From positions 1 to 29,874 of the IMG/VR virus record IMGVR_UViG_3300027712_000102: a stretch of 29,874 nt of DNA, one strand, 5' to 3'. This stretch comes from a virus. Positions 1 through 8,462 of the stretch are shown one piece after another. The notes under the pieces were generated by a model that had not been told where the DNA came from, searched no databases, and saw nothing but the letters and a program-made list of their open reading frames with translations. Numbering within the stretch: position 1 is the stretch's first letter; every line of letters starts with the position of its first letter. A program made the position numbers and the translations under genes.

Positions 1-139
1 ATAAAGCGGCTTCAGATGTTTATAATCAAACTATAAAAAAAGAGAATGAGTTAAGTGCAGCAAGAGAATTACAAGCTGCAACAAATAGAGCTACAACAGT
101 TGAAGAACAAAGGGCATCAGCACAAAGAGCCATACAAAA
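1..139. repeat. Left copy of terminal direct repeat (circle junction)
   Basis: This stretch matches 29736-29874 base for base except position 13 (C here, T at 29748), which changes a Ser codon (TCA) to Leu (TTA) in the tape-measure reading frame. The simplest explanation is that the sequence is a circular or circularly permuted genome cut inside the tape-measure gene, with assembly overlap at both ends. The reading frame continues unbroken across the join. The single mismatch suggests strain variation or a read error near a contig end. Confidence 0.9.
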
Positions 140-1091
140 TGCAAAAAGATTAGCTGATATAGATACAATATCAAAAACATTAGCTAAACTAAAAGAAGAT
201 ACAAGAGACCAAGTAGATTTAGGAATTACCTTTAATGTTTCTACATTACAAGAACAAGCAAAATTAGTACAGGCAGCAATAACTAAATTAATAACTGTAT
301 TTAATGTAGATCCTAAAAATAAAATAATATTAAATTTAAAAGCTGATTTGCGTGATTTGAACATGCTAATTAAAAGGGAAAATTTAGTTTTACCAGTTAC
401 ATTAAAATTAGCAAATGAAAAAGTAAAGCCATTAGATGATGCTGCATTTAAAAAAGTATTAAATATTGCATCATTACAATCAGTTTTATTAGGATCAGGA
501 TTAGCTGATATATTTACTTTTTTACCAGTTGGATTTTTTAAGCCATTTTCAGCAGAAAGTGTAAAAGGGTTGTTAAAAGATTTAAATAATGTATTAAAAA
601 ATGCAGCAGTTACAATAGGTGTAAGTTTTGGTGAAGCTTTAGGTAATGCAATTTCAGGTCAAAGTAATATTGGTGATTTTTTTGTTGGTATTTTTAATAC
701 TATTGGATCGGCTATGGTTGAGTTTGGAAAGGTTATGATTGGATTTGCTATAGCTGTAGATACTATAAAAAAGTTTGTTTTAGCAAATCCATTTTTAGCT
801 GTAGCTGCTGCTGTAGGATTGATAGCTATAGGTACTGCAATAAGAAATAGAACATCTAGATCAGCATTTGCAGTTGGTACACGAAATGCACCAGGTGGTA
901 TGGCTTTAGTTGGTGAGCGTGGACCAGAGATGATAAGTTTACCAAGAGGCAGTCAAGTATTGCCTGCAGCGCAAACGGCAAATATGATGGGTGGTATAGG
1001 TAAAAGTTTTGAAATTTATGGTATTTTACGAGGTCAAGATATTTATTTTAGTAACAAAAAATATAGTGCTACTTATGCACGTACAACATAA
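1..1091 (+). CDS. Tail tape measure protein, C-terminal part (5' end is at 29015)
   Basis: The frame is open from base 3, and no internal ATG is the true start: the gene begins at 29015 and crosses the circle junction, giving 603 aa in all. The tape measure sets tail length and is threaded inside the tail tube. This part has a charged, coiled-coil-like stretch (codons from base 3 to about 350), then hydrophobic helices (around 640-850, including the LANPFLAVAAAVGLIAIG segment). It ends with the typical C-terminal motif GGMALVGERGPEMISLP. It stops in a TAATG overlap with the next tail gene. At about 1.5 angstrom per residue, 603 aa would give a tail near 90 nm, which is short but reasonable for a 30-kb siphophage. 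Confidence 0.88.
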   Translation, partial: KAASDVYNQTIKKENELSAARELQAATNRATTVEEQRASAQRAIQNAKRLADIDTISKTLAKLKEDTRDQVDLGITFNVSTLQEQAKLVQAAITKLITVFNVDPKNKIILNLKADLRDLNMLIKRENLVLPVTLKLANEKVKPLDDAAFKKVLNIASLQSVLLGSGLADIFTFLPVGFFKPFSAESVKGLLKDLNNVLKNAAVTIGVSFGEALGNAISGQSNIGDFFVGIFNTIGSAMVEFGKVMIGFAIAVDTIKKFVLANPFLAVAAAVGLIAIGTAIRNRTSRSAFAVGTRNAPGGMALVGERGPEMISLPRGSQVLPAAQTANMMGGIGKSFEIYGILRGQDIYFSNKKYSATYARTT

Positions 1092-3355
1092 TGGGATTAA
1101 AATACACAAGCTCATTTGATTCAATAAGAAATGGCAATAGCAGATACGTTGTAAATATCTATCAAGATAGTTATACTGGTGATCCTATCAATTTTGTATT
1201 AGGTGCTACACCAGTAGTACATGAATGGCAAGAAGATAACCCATTGGCACCAATAAAAGGAAGCACATTAACCATAAATCTTACTACATCAGGTGGATTA
1301 TCATTGTTAGATTTTTATTCAGATAATGACAATGAATTTAGAGTTAAATTAATTGATGAAATAACAACTAACATTTTATTTGATGGATTTATACAACAAG
1401 ATGATTGTAGTGAAGTACAGGTAGATTTTATACATGAAATTACAATTGTAGCAACTGACAATTTAGGCACAATAAAAGATATTAATTTAGGTCAAGCAGC
1501 AGAGTTATTTGGAGATGTAATATCTACTGGAGCTATACCATGTGCATTTGTACCTGGTTCATATATTGTAATAGATTGGGGTGCAGGTTGGCCTGTAAGG
1601 GTTGCTCAAACATTTACTGTTAGCACTATGACTTTTACAATGGTAGCTAATTTAGGTGAGATAGATGGCACTTATCCAGGGTGGTGTATTCAGGTAGTTG
1701 AGGAGATACCAGCAGTACCACCAGGATCATTAACTATAGGCTATAAAGAGATAGTATCATTAGATGGTTACATACCATTAATGACATTTATAAAGTTGTG
1801 TTTGCGTGCAACTTATGTAACAGATTTATATTTAAATGTTTACAATCACATTACTCCATCCGATGGTGAGATTTTTGTAGCTACATTTCAAACTAGGATT
1901 TTTGAAGATGTAACCTTATTAGGTAATACATTTTTAAAAGGCAATGATTACATGAGTTGTTATGATGTTTTAGAGATAATTATTAAGCGTTTTAACATGT
2001 CATGTTTTCAATCTTTGGGTAGCTGGTGGATAGTACGTTATCCTGATTTATTCTTAGATTTTGAGGAAGGACAAACGGTTATAGATTATTACAATTACAA
2101 TTCAGATTTTGTATATGTTGACCAATTAACTATCAATAAATCATTTGTAATTGATTCAAGTAATAAAGTTGAAACTGGTTTATTAAAATCAATTATTAGA
2201 CCGTATAGGAGGACATTAGAAACATTTAATTATGTTCAGCCTGAGAGTTTAATATGCAACAATAAATTTAGTGAATTAGGTTCATTAATTAGTACTTACC
2301 CTGAGGGTGGGAATACAATTTTTAATTATACCGTTCCACAATGGACACCACAAGGAAGTGGTAATATTTACATAAGGCAAGTATTTAATTCATCTAATGA
2401 AGAGATTGAAAGATTTTGTGGTACAGATACGTTTAGTAAAGCTAAGTCTTGTAATATTGCAATTTCTAAAGATGATACTTTTGAGTTATCATTTGAAATA
2501 CGAGCAAATGATAATAGGTTTTCAGGATATTTTGATTTGAGGTTATCTCAGATGGTTAGAATTACAGATGGTAGTACAACATATTTTTTAAAGAATGATG
2601 GCTCATGGACTACTACTTACTCAGATGATAATTTGATTTATACAATCAGTGAAGGAGACAATGCATATAATTGGCATTCAGTAAGCTTTCAAACGCAAAA
2701 AGTACCATTTGATTGCATACTTAATATTTATTTAGTAAATGCGTGGTTAGGTACTGGAGATGGTGTAGAATGGTATTATAGAAATGTAAACATTAGATTA
2801 GGATGGGTTGTAGGTGGTCAGTTAAATACAATTGGACATACACATACAGCAAGCCAGTCAAGAGAATTAAATAATGTTAATGATGTTGATATACAAATTG
2901 ATAATAGTTTAAGATCAACAATATCAGGCACATTATTTTTAACAAGTCAAACAGGCATACTACAAAATAGATGCACTACATGGGAATTTGGTAGTGGGTA
3001 TAATACTGGTTTTCCCGGAGTTGTTTATGATAACTTAGGGCAATTAATTACTCAAACTTATATGTATCAAAGATACAAATCTAGAACAAAGTTTAATGGC
3101 AATTTATTGAGCATAAGGAATGCAAATGGTATACTTAGCAACTTAGCCATATTTAGCAATGAGTTTGCAGGTGATTTACAACATAACAAAATGTTATTAG
3201 GTAGTATTGCTATAGATTATAAGAATGATTCAGCTGAGTTTACGATGTGGGAAGTATTTAATAGTGAAACTGGTTATGTAGATAATTTTACTGATTACAC
3301 CAACTATTTATTTAATATTCTCTATCAATTTAATTATCTTTATGAAAACAATTAA
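1091..3355 (+). CDS. Large tail protein, probable distal tail/baseplate hub
   Basis: The protein is 754 aa and starts at the TAATG overlap with the tape-measure stop, so it is translationally coupled. Directly after the tape measure, siphophages encode distal-tail (Dit) and tail-associated (Tal) proteins, and this one is large enough to combine both. The N-terminal ~120 residues are a beta-rich segment (YVVNIYQDSY, then HEWQEDNPLAPIKGS) of a style I associate with Bacteroidota phage tail proteins. The rest is Tyr/Asn-rich and beta-rich with no obvious enzymatic motif. I see no peptidase or lysozyme signature. The assignment rests on position, size and N-terminal resemblance; the exact homolog class is uncertain. 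Confidence 0.7.
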   Translation: MGLKYTSSFDSIRNGNSRYVVNIYQDSYTGDPINFVLGATPVVHEWQEDNPLAPIKGSTLTINLTTSGGLSLLDFYSDNDNEFRVKLIDEITTNILFDGFIQQDDCSEVQVDFIHEITIVATDNLGTIKDINLGQAAELFGDVISTGAIPCAFVPGSYIVIDWGAGWPVRVAQTFTVSTMTFTMVANLGEIDGTYPGWCIQVVEEIPAVPPGSLTIGYKEIVSLDGYIPLMTFIKLCLRATYVTDLYLNVYNHITPSDGEIFVATFQTRIFEDVTLLGNTFLKGNDYMSCYDVLEIIIKRFNMSCFQSLGSWWIVRYPDLFLDFEEGQTVIDYYNYNSDFVYVDQLTINKSFVIDSSNKVETGLLKSIIRPYRRTLETFNYVQPESLICNNKFSELGSLISTYPEGGNTIFNYTVPQWTPQGSGNIYIRQVFNSSNEEIERFCGTDTFSKAKSCNIAISKDDTFELSFEIRANDNRFSGYFDLRLSQMVRITDGSTTYFLKNDGSWTTTYSDDNLIYTISEGDNAYNWHSVSFQTQKVPFDCILNIYLVNAWLGTGDGVEWYYRNVNIRLGWVVGGQLNTIGHTHTASQSRELNNVNDVDIQIDNSLRSTISGTLFLTSQTGILQNRCTTWEFGSGYNTGFPGVVYDNLGQLITQTYMYQRYKSRTKFNGNLLSIRNANGILSNLAIFSNEFAGDLQHNKMLLGSIAIDYKNDSAEFTMWEVFNSETGYVDNFTDYTNYLFNILYQFNYLYENN

Positions 3356-3358
3356 GCA

Positions 3359-4174
3359 ATGGGATTAGTACGAGGTGAAGATGTAATACTTAGTATGTAT
3401 ACTCAAACAGCTACAGGGTTTGATTACGTTCCATTTGGTTGTGCTAGATCAGTGACCTTTGACATCTCAACAGACTTTATAGAAACATCAGTTACCGAAT
3501 CGGGAGCATTCAAAACTTTTTTACCAGCAGGTAAACAATATAGCGGAAATATTGAGGGGTTGGTTTTTTTAGATAAACCACAATTAAACGAAACAAGGGC
3601 AACTACAACTTTAGATTTAACTGATATTTCAGATAGTGGAGAATTTCCAACAACTGGTAATTTATTTTGTTTAATAAGAGCTTTTGAGATTACTGGTTGG
3701 GTAAATTTATTTGTTACTTCAACGGGTATTTTTGCAACATTTGCTGATTTTTTATCTTATATGAATAATGGTATAAATTCTGGTGCAACTGGTTATACAT
3801 CAGTAATTAGTGGTAATAGTTTAATTATAACTGTAAGACCAGGATTAGGATCATCAATAAATGGATGGAATTCTCAATGTCAATATGAATTTAGCCCTGC
3901 ACCTGGAGTAAATATTGATGCAACATTTTCAGGTGGTATTTATGGCTATTATCCATCTAAAATAAGCATGGGGTTTTTATACAATAAATTTATGGTTGGT
4001 GATTCAATTCAAATAAAATATTACGAAACTGATGATGAAAATCATTATTTGTATAAAGTTTGTCAAGTGTATATTGAATCAATAAACGAGACTGCATCAT
4101 TCGATAATATTGCAACATTTTCAGCATCATTTAAAGGCACTGGAGTACCAAATATAAGTTATGGACAAATTTAA
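3359..4174 (+). CDS. Tail-tube-fold protein with an inserted domain
   Basis: 271 aa. Residues 1-85 (GEDVILSMYTQT, then SVTFDISTDFIETSV, then KQYSGNIEGLVFLDK) look like the first half of a major tail tube protein. Residues about 210-271 (GDSIQIKYYETDD, then ATFSASFKGTGVP) look like the second half. About 110 residues in between are an insertion containing FADFLSYMNNGINSGATGYTSV and SLIITVRPGLGSSINGW, a pattern seen as a separate small beta domain in other phage proteins. Lying after the hub gene, it may be a baseplate or tail-tip ring with a tube fold rather than the main tube. The main tube candidates are at 26906 and 27347. It overlaps the fibre gene by 14 bases. Confidence 0.6.
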   Translation: MGLVRGEDVILSMYTQTATGFDYVPFGCARSVTFDISTDFIETSVTESGAFKTFLPAGKQYSGNIEGLVFLDKPQLNETRATTTLDLTDISDSGEFPTTGNLFCLIRAFEITGWVNLFVTSTGIFATFADFLSYMNNGINSGATGYTSVISGNSLIITVRPGLGSSINGWNSQCQYEFSPAPGVNIDATFSGGIYGYYPSKISMGFLYNKFMVGDSIQIKYYETDDENHYLYKVCQVYIESINETASFDNIATFSASFKGTGVPNISYGQI

Positions 4175-6560
4175 ATACATACTATTATGTGCTATTCTTT
4201 TATGCACAATTACTACGTTTGCTCAACCTGCACAGTATACACCAATGACAGCTGCTGGTTATCAGATGAAGCGTTTAAAGGTGGATTCAACACTACATCT
4301 ACCGAGTTTTTGTGGTGTTCCAACTATTCGTGGTAGTCAAGTAAAAGATGGGGCCTTAGCAATAGATACGTGTGGAGCTTTACTTTATATGTGGACTAAT
4401 CAATTTGGTTGGGATACGGTTAATACATCAGGTGGTGATGGTTCACAAGATTTACAAAGTGTACTTAATACTGGAAATACATCTATAAATAAAGATATTA
4501 GTCTTTATGGTAAATCTACAGCTAATGAAGTTTACATTTCAGGAATGGATAATAATTTCATGCCATTTATAGCTCTTGGTGATTCAATTGGTGGTGGCAT
4601 TTATCAATACACTTATCCTAAAGCTACTATTGAGTTTATAAATAAATACATGTCGCAAAAATTAAAAGGTCAAGATAGCACTAGATCAATAATTTACTTA
4701 CCAGTACAAACAATAGATGCTACTGATACATTGGCTAAGCTTAGTGATGTAAGATTAGCAAGTGCAACACCAACATTGCAACAGGTAACTACATCAGGTG
4801 CTGTAAGTACAAATAATATTACAGTAAATGGATTAACTTTAGGTTCATTAGCTAGTGGGTTAGATTTTACAGGAAATACAAATCAATTAATAGTTAGTAA
4901 TAGAGGTACTTCTGATAATTTATTAGAAATAAATTATGGTGCAACAGGTAGTTTAAAATTTGGTGGTGGCACTTATCCTTATGTTGAATTAATAAATAAT
5001 CCTGATAATAATGTTGGACTTCAAGTACCAAGTACAGGTGGAACAATTCCAATTTCAGTAAATGGTTATACTGCAAATACAGCTGGTAATATAACTATTC
5101 CTGCAGGTGGGAACGATACAACAAAAGTGCCTTATACTGGTGCAAATAAAGATGTAAATATAGGCACACACGATTTGTATACAAACAAAGTTTATTTGTT
5201 AGATGAATCTAATGTAAATTATGGTAGTATACATTATACTGATGGAGATTTTCATGTTGAGGATGCAGATAATCACAAATTATTAGTTATTGAAGATGGA
5301 TTTATGCAATTGCATCTTAATGATACAATTCAATCAAATATATTTACTACTAGTTTAACTCAAATAAGAAACCATACTTTGCCTGATAAAGATGGCACAT
5401 TTGCAATGTTATCAGATATAAATGGTAAGCTAAATATTAGTGATACTGCAAGTATGCTTACTAACTATGCAAGAACTAATGCATTAGCAACAAAATTAAA
5501 TATCAGTGACACTGCATCAATGCTTACACCTTATGCACGTACTAATGCGGTAAATGTAAAGTTAAATATTAGTGACACAGCAACCATGTTAAGTAACTAT
5601 GCAAGAACTAATGCTGTAAATGTAAAGTTAAACATCAGTGATACAGCAACCATGTTAAGTAACTATGCAAGAACTAATGCTGTAAATGTAAAGTTAAACA
5701 TCAGTGATACAGCAACCATGTTAAGTAACTATGCAAGAACTAATGCTGTAAATGTAAAGTTAAATATCAGTGATACAGCAACCATGTTAAGTAACTATGC
5801 AAGAACTAATGCTGTAAATGTAAAGTTAAATATCAGTGACACAGCAAGTATGCTTAGTCCATACATACGTACAAATGTTGCAAATGCATCAATAGCAAGT
5901 AAAGTAAACATTAGTGATACAGCAAGTATGCTTAGTCCATACATACGTACAAACGTTGCAAATGCATCATTAGCAACTAAGCTAAATATTAGTGATGCAA
6001 ATCAAACTATTTCAGCATTCCAATATTTAGGCAGTTCAATAAAGTTTTTCCCTATAGGTGTAAGTTCATTTATTCAAGCAACAACTAACTTGCAATTTAT
6101 TAATACTAGAATATTTCTAACAGCTATTTATGTTCCAACAACAACAACTGTTACAGGTGTAAAATGGATTACAGGTAGTGCTGGTACTGCTTATGTTGGT
6201 GGTGCTAATTATAACGGTATTGCATTGTATAGTTATAATGTTGGTACAGGACTTTGTACGAGAATAGACTCAACAGCATCTGATGCAAATACATGGACAA
6301 CAGCAGGTTTTAATTCAAAAGCTTTTGTAACAACTGCATCATTATCTCAGGGAGTTTATTACTTAGCTGCAATATGCAATGGTACTGCTACAACTTTTCC
6401 ATCTATAGTACAAACTCTTGCACAATCTACAGTTACAACATATGATTTTACATCACCTGCAAAATTAACAGGTAATTCAGCTGGTACAGTATCTCCAGCA
6501 TCATTTAATCTATCAACAATAACAGCAACAACAAATACACCTGTAATCGCATTATATTAA
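4161..6560 (+). CDS. Tail fibre / receptor-binding protein with signal peptide and 22-aa repeats
   Basis: 799 aa. Residues 1-21 (MDKFKYILLCAILLCTITTFAQ) form a textbook Bacteroidota signal peptide: positive start, hydrophobic core, FAQ cleavage context. A beta-rich shaft follows, then at residues about 423-606 a tandem array of KLNISDTAxML units (22 aa, the last two 26 aa), typical of trimeric phage fibre shafts. Residues about 615-799 form a Thr/Ala/Tyr-rich C-terminal domain that probably contacts the receptor. Position after the baseplate genes fits a host-recognition fibre. The signal peptide is odd because phage tails normally assemble in the cytoplasm; it may be kept from a host surface-protein ancestor or used as a hydrophobic docking segment. 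Confidence 0.75.
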   Translation: MDKFKYILLCAILLCTITTFAQPAQYTPMTAAGYQMKRLKVDSTLHLPSFCGVPTIRGSQVKDGALAIDTCGALLYMWTNQFGWDTVNTSGGDGSQDLQSVLNTGNTSINKDISLYGKSTANEVYISGMDNNFMPFIALGDSIGGGIYQYTYPKATIEFINKYMSQKLKGQDSTRSIIYLPVQTIDATDTLAKLSDVRLASATPTLQQVTTSGAVSTNNITVNGLTLGSLASGLDFTGNTNQLIVSNRGTSDNLLEINYGATGSLKFGGGTYPYVELINNPDNNVGLQVPSTGGTIPISVNGYTANTAGNITIPAGGNDTTKVPYTGANKDVNIGTHDLYTNKVYLLDESNVNYGSIHYTDGDFHVEDADNHKLLVIEDGFMQLHLNDTIQSNIFTTSLTQIRNHTLPDKDGTFAMLSDINGKLNISDTASMLTNYARTNALATKLNISDTASMLTPYARTNAVNVKLNISDTATMLSNYARTNAVNVKLNISDTATMLSNYARTNAVNVKLNISDTATMLSNYARTNAVNVKLNISDTATMLSNYARTNAVNVKLNISDTASMLSPYIRTNVANASIASKVNISDTASMLSPYIRTNVANASLATKLNISDANQTISAFQYLGSSIKFFPIGVSSFIQATTNLQFINTRIFLTAIYVPTTTTVTGVKWITGSAGTAYVGGANYNGIALYSYNVGTGLCTRIDSTASDANTWTTAGFNSKAFVTTASLSQGVYYLAAICNGTATTFPSIVQTLAQSTVTTYDFTSPAKLTGNSAGTVSPASFNLSTITATTNTPVIALY
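5427..5978 (+). repeat. Tandem in-frame repeat array in fibre gene (6 x 66 bp + 2 x 78 bp)
   Basis: Units begin with an AAG (Lys) codon at 5427, 5493, 5559, 5625, 5691, 5757 (66-bp units) and at 5823 and 5901 (78-bp units); a partial unit begins at 5979. Units 3-6 encode the same 22 residues, and units 4 and 5 (5625-5690, 5691-5756) appear identical in DNA. The near identity at DNA level points to recent unit duplication, so copy number is likely variable between strains. Confidence 0.92.
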
Positions 6561-6565
6561 CTATT

Positions 6566-6847
6566 ATGACAAATACAAGAAATATAACACCAATATCAGC
6601 ATGGACTGCATCAGGTCAACAAACAGTAACTATGTTTAGTTTAACTGATTTTTTTAATTATGGTTTTTTGCCATTTTGTGAAGGAACAGTGACCTATCGT
6701 TTATTTAACACACAAGGCGAATCAGCAGTAGAGTTAATTGTTAGCCAAATACAAATACCATTTGAAATAGTACAGCAATGGGGATCAGATGACAATATAA
6801 TATTTAATTACGTAGCACAACAATTAGAATTTACAATTATTAATTAA
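6566..6847 (+). CDS. Hypothetical protein after fibre gene
   Basis: 93 aa, five bases after the fibre stop. I do not recognise the family. It has no signal peptide or membrane segment, is rich in Thr, Phe and Gln, and reads as a small beta-sheet protein (GTVTYRLFNTQGESAVELIV). Its place between the fibre and lysis genes suggests a minor tail component or a fibre-assembly helper, but nothing in the sequence proves this. Confidence 0.6.
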   Translation: MTNTRNITPISAWTASGQQTVTMFSLTDFFNYGFLPFCEGTVTYRLFNTQGESAVELIVSQIQIPFEIVQQWGSDDNIIFNYVAQQLEFTIIN

Positions 6848-6851
6848 TACA

Positions 6852-7001
6852 ATGAATCAAGATAACCCACCATTAACAGCTATAAGCGGAATATGTGCAG
6901 TAATATCTATTAGTGATATTCAACCAGTGCTAACTTTTGTTGCGTCTTTAATAGCCATTATAAGTGGCGTATATTCTATTTATAAAAAATCAAAAAAGTA
7001 A
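6852..7001 (+). CDS. Small membrane protein, possible holin or antiholin
   Basis: 49 aa. ATG at 6852 is four bases after the previous stop; the end is TAA at 6999-7001. One hydrophobic helix (VLTFVASLIAIISGVYSIY) is followed by a basic tail (KKSKK), and a weaker hydrophobic stretch (LTAISGICAVISI) sits near the N-terminus. The next gene, three bases later, encodes another small membrane protein. Paired small membrane proteins in front of a lysozyme are typical of holin/antiholin sets. Function is inferred from size, topology and position only. Confidence 0.6.
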   Translation: MNQDNPPLTAISGICAVISISDIQPVLTFVASLIAIISGVYSIYKKSKK

Positions 7002-7004
7002 AAC

Positions 7005-7229
7005 ATGAATAGTCCATTTTTAACATTGAATTCAAGCGACTTTTTAAAAGGCCTTATTATGGCAGTATTATCAACAGTTATAACCGTAGTGTATCAAACT
7101 GTTGAAGCTGGTAGTTTAGTATTTGATTGGAAAGCTATTGGCACAATGGCATTAACTACTGCACTTGCTTACATTATGAAAAATTTGTTTACCAATTCAA
7201 CCGGTAAATTGTTTGCTAAAGAAAAGTGA
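7005..7229 (+). CDS. Probable holin
   Basis: 74 aa with two hydrophobic segments: residues about 15-34 (LKGLIMAVLSTVITVVYQTV) and about 43-61 (AIGTMALTTALAYIMKNL). A polar loop lies between them and the C-terminus is basic (GKLFAKEK). This is the layout of a class II holin, which makes the inner-membrane lesion that releases or activates endolysin. The lysozyme and spanin genes follow within 2 kb. It overlaps the phosphoesterase frame by 17 bases. Confidence 0.7.
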   Translation: MNSPFLTLNSSDFLKGLIMAVLSTVITVVYQTVEAGSLVFDWKAIGTMALTTALAYIMKNLFTNSTGKLFAKEK

Positions 7230-8211
7230 TATATGCCGGGAATACAGGAAAAAATATCCTGAATACCCAACTTTAAAGTTGGCAAGGATGATTTATGCAG
7301 ATAACAATTTAACATTTAGTAATGTTGAAGCTTGTAGAACAGCGTTAAGAATTATAGAAGGTAAAGCAGGTGACCATAATCGTAAATATTTAAAAAATAA
7401 AGATTTAGTTATGAAAGAAAATAGGCCGCTAAATCCTTATAATTTACCACAATCTTATGAAGAACAACGAGAACCATATATTTTACCTGTTTGTTGTGAC
7501 AATATTCTGCTTATATCTGATCTCCATATTCCTTATCATAATATTCCTGCAGTCACTATAGCATTAGATTACGGCAAAAAAGAAAAGGTAAATACTATCT
7601 TTATAAACGGTGACCTGCTGGATTGCCACACTGTGAGCAAGTTTGAGCCAGACCCAAAGAAAAGGTCTATTAAAGAGGAATTTGATGCAACAAAAGAATT
7701 TTTAGTACAACTTCGAAAAGCATTTCCAAAGGCTTTAATTTATTGGCTTAAGGGTAACCATTGCATTCGTTGGGAAAAGTTTTTATATTCAAAGGTGCGC
7801 GAGATATGGAACGACGATTACTTTTTTCTAGAAGAAAGATTGCAATTAAATTCAGTTGGGGTTAAGATATTAGATGATAAAGTTTTAGTTAAAGCAGGTA
7901 AATTATCTATAACTCATGGCCATCATATTTTTAAAGGTGCATTCACTCCAGTTAACCCATCACGGGGCGCATTCTTAAGGGCTAAGCAGTCTTTAATTGT
8001 TGGACATCTACATAGACCAAGTCACCATCCCGAAACTGATTTAGACGGCAAAATAATAAGTTGCTGGAGTACAGGATGTTTATGTGAGCTTAGGGCTGAT
8101 TATTCGCCTTTGGTTGGCAATACAATGCATGGCTTTGCACACATACAAATAGCTAAAGATGGTGATTATACTGTAAAAAATTATTCAATCATAAAAGGTA
8201 AATTATGCTAA
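7213..8211 (+). CDS. Calcineurin-like metallophosphoesterase
   Basis: 332 aa if the TTG at 7213 is the start. The first ATG in frame would remove residues 1-25, which look like part of the conserved N-terminal helical region, so an upstream start inside the holin gene is more likely. The metal-binding motifs are all present in order: SDLHIPY, NGDLLD, GNHCIRWEK, THGHH and GHLH, the full set of the metallophosphoesterase superfamily. The protein could act on nucleic acid or small phosphoesters; the substrate cannot be told from sequence. Its place inside the lysis cassette is unusual, but such genes are scattered in Bacteroidota phages. Confidence 0.85.
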   Translation: MLKKSDICREYRKKYPEYPTLKLARMIYADNNLTFSNVEACRTALRIIEGKAGDHNRKYLKNKDLVMKENRPLNPYNLPQSYEEQREPYILPVCCDNILLISDLHIPYHNIPAVTIALDYGKKEKVNTIFINGDLLDCHTVSKFEPDPKKRSIKEEFDATKEFLVQLRKAFPKALIYWLKGNHCIRWEKFLYSKVREIWNDDYFFLEERLQLNSVGVKILDDKVLVKAGKLSITHGHHIFKGAFTPVNPSRGAFLRAKQSLIVGHLHRPSHHPETDLDGKIISCWSTGCLCELRADYSPLVGNTMHGFAHIQIAKDGDYTVKNYSIIKGKLC

Positions 8212-8462
8212 ATAAAGAGAAAGTAATTTTTGAAGATGAATCTATTGACATTGAGTTTGACAGCAGAGATGGGGAATTTATTGCAGCTGCATTTAACTCA
8301 TTAGGTGCCATTGATATGCTTGATACTGGACTTATGAATGAGGAGCAAAAAGAGGTAATAAACACAATACAATTTCAAGCAATAGCCATAATTAGTGAAT
8401 CTATAAATAACATTTACAATGAAATATTTGATACCAGTGCTGATACTACTGATCAGTTGTAA
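8205..8462 (+). CDS. Hypothetical acidic protein
   Basis: 85 aa, starting 7 bases inside the phosphoesterase stop region and overlapping the spanin gene by 44 bases. It is rich in Asp/Glu and helical (NEEQKEVINTIQFQAIAIISESINNIYNEI), with no membrane segment. The family is not recognised. Tight overlaps on both sides indicate a real, coupled gene. Confidence 0.6.
   Translation: MLNKEKVIFEDESIDIEFDSRDGEFIAAAFNSLGAIDMLDTGLMNEEQKEVINTIQFQAIAIISESINNIYNEIFDTSADTTDQL

Noticed and set aside
1-139. True direct terminal repeat of a packaged linear genome
   Set aside because: The repeat lies inside the tape-measure coding sequence and is short; circular assembly overlap is simpler.
348-1091. Separate 247-aa gene
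   Set aside because: The frame is open to the window start and joins the frame at 29015 across the circle; the ATG at 348 is internal to the tape measure.
5427-5978. CRISPR array
   Set aside because: The repeats are in-frame coding units of a fibre shaft with no unique spacers.
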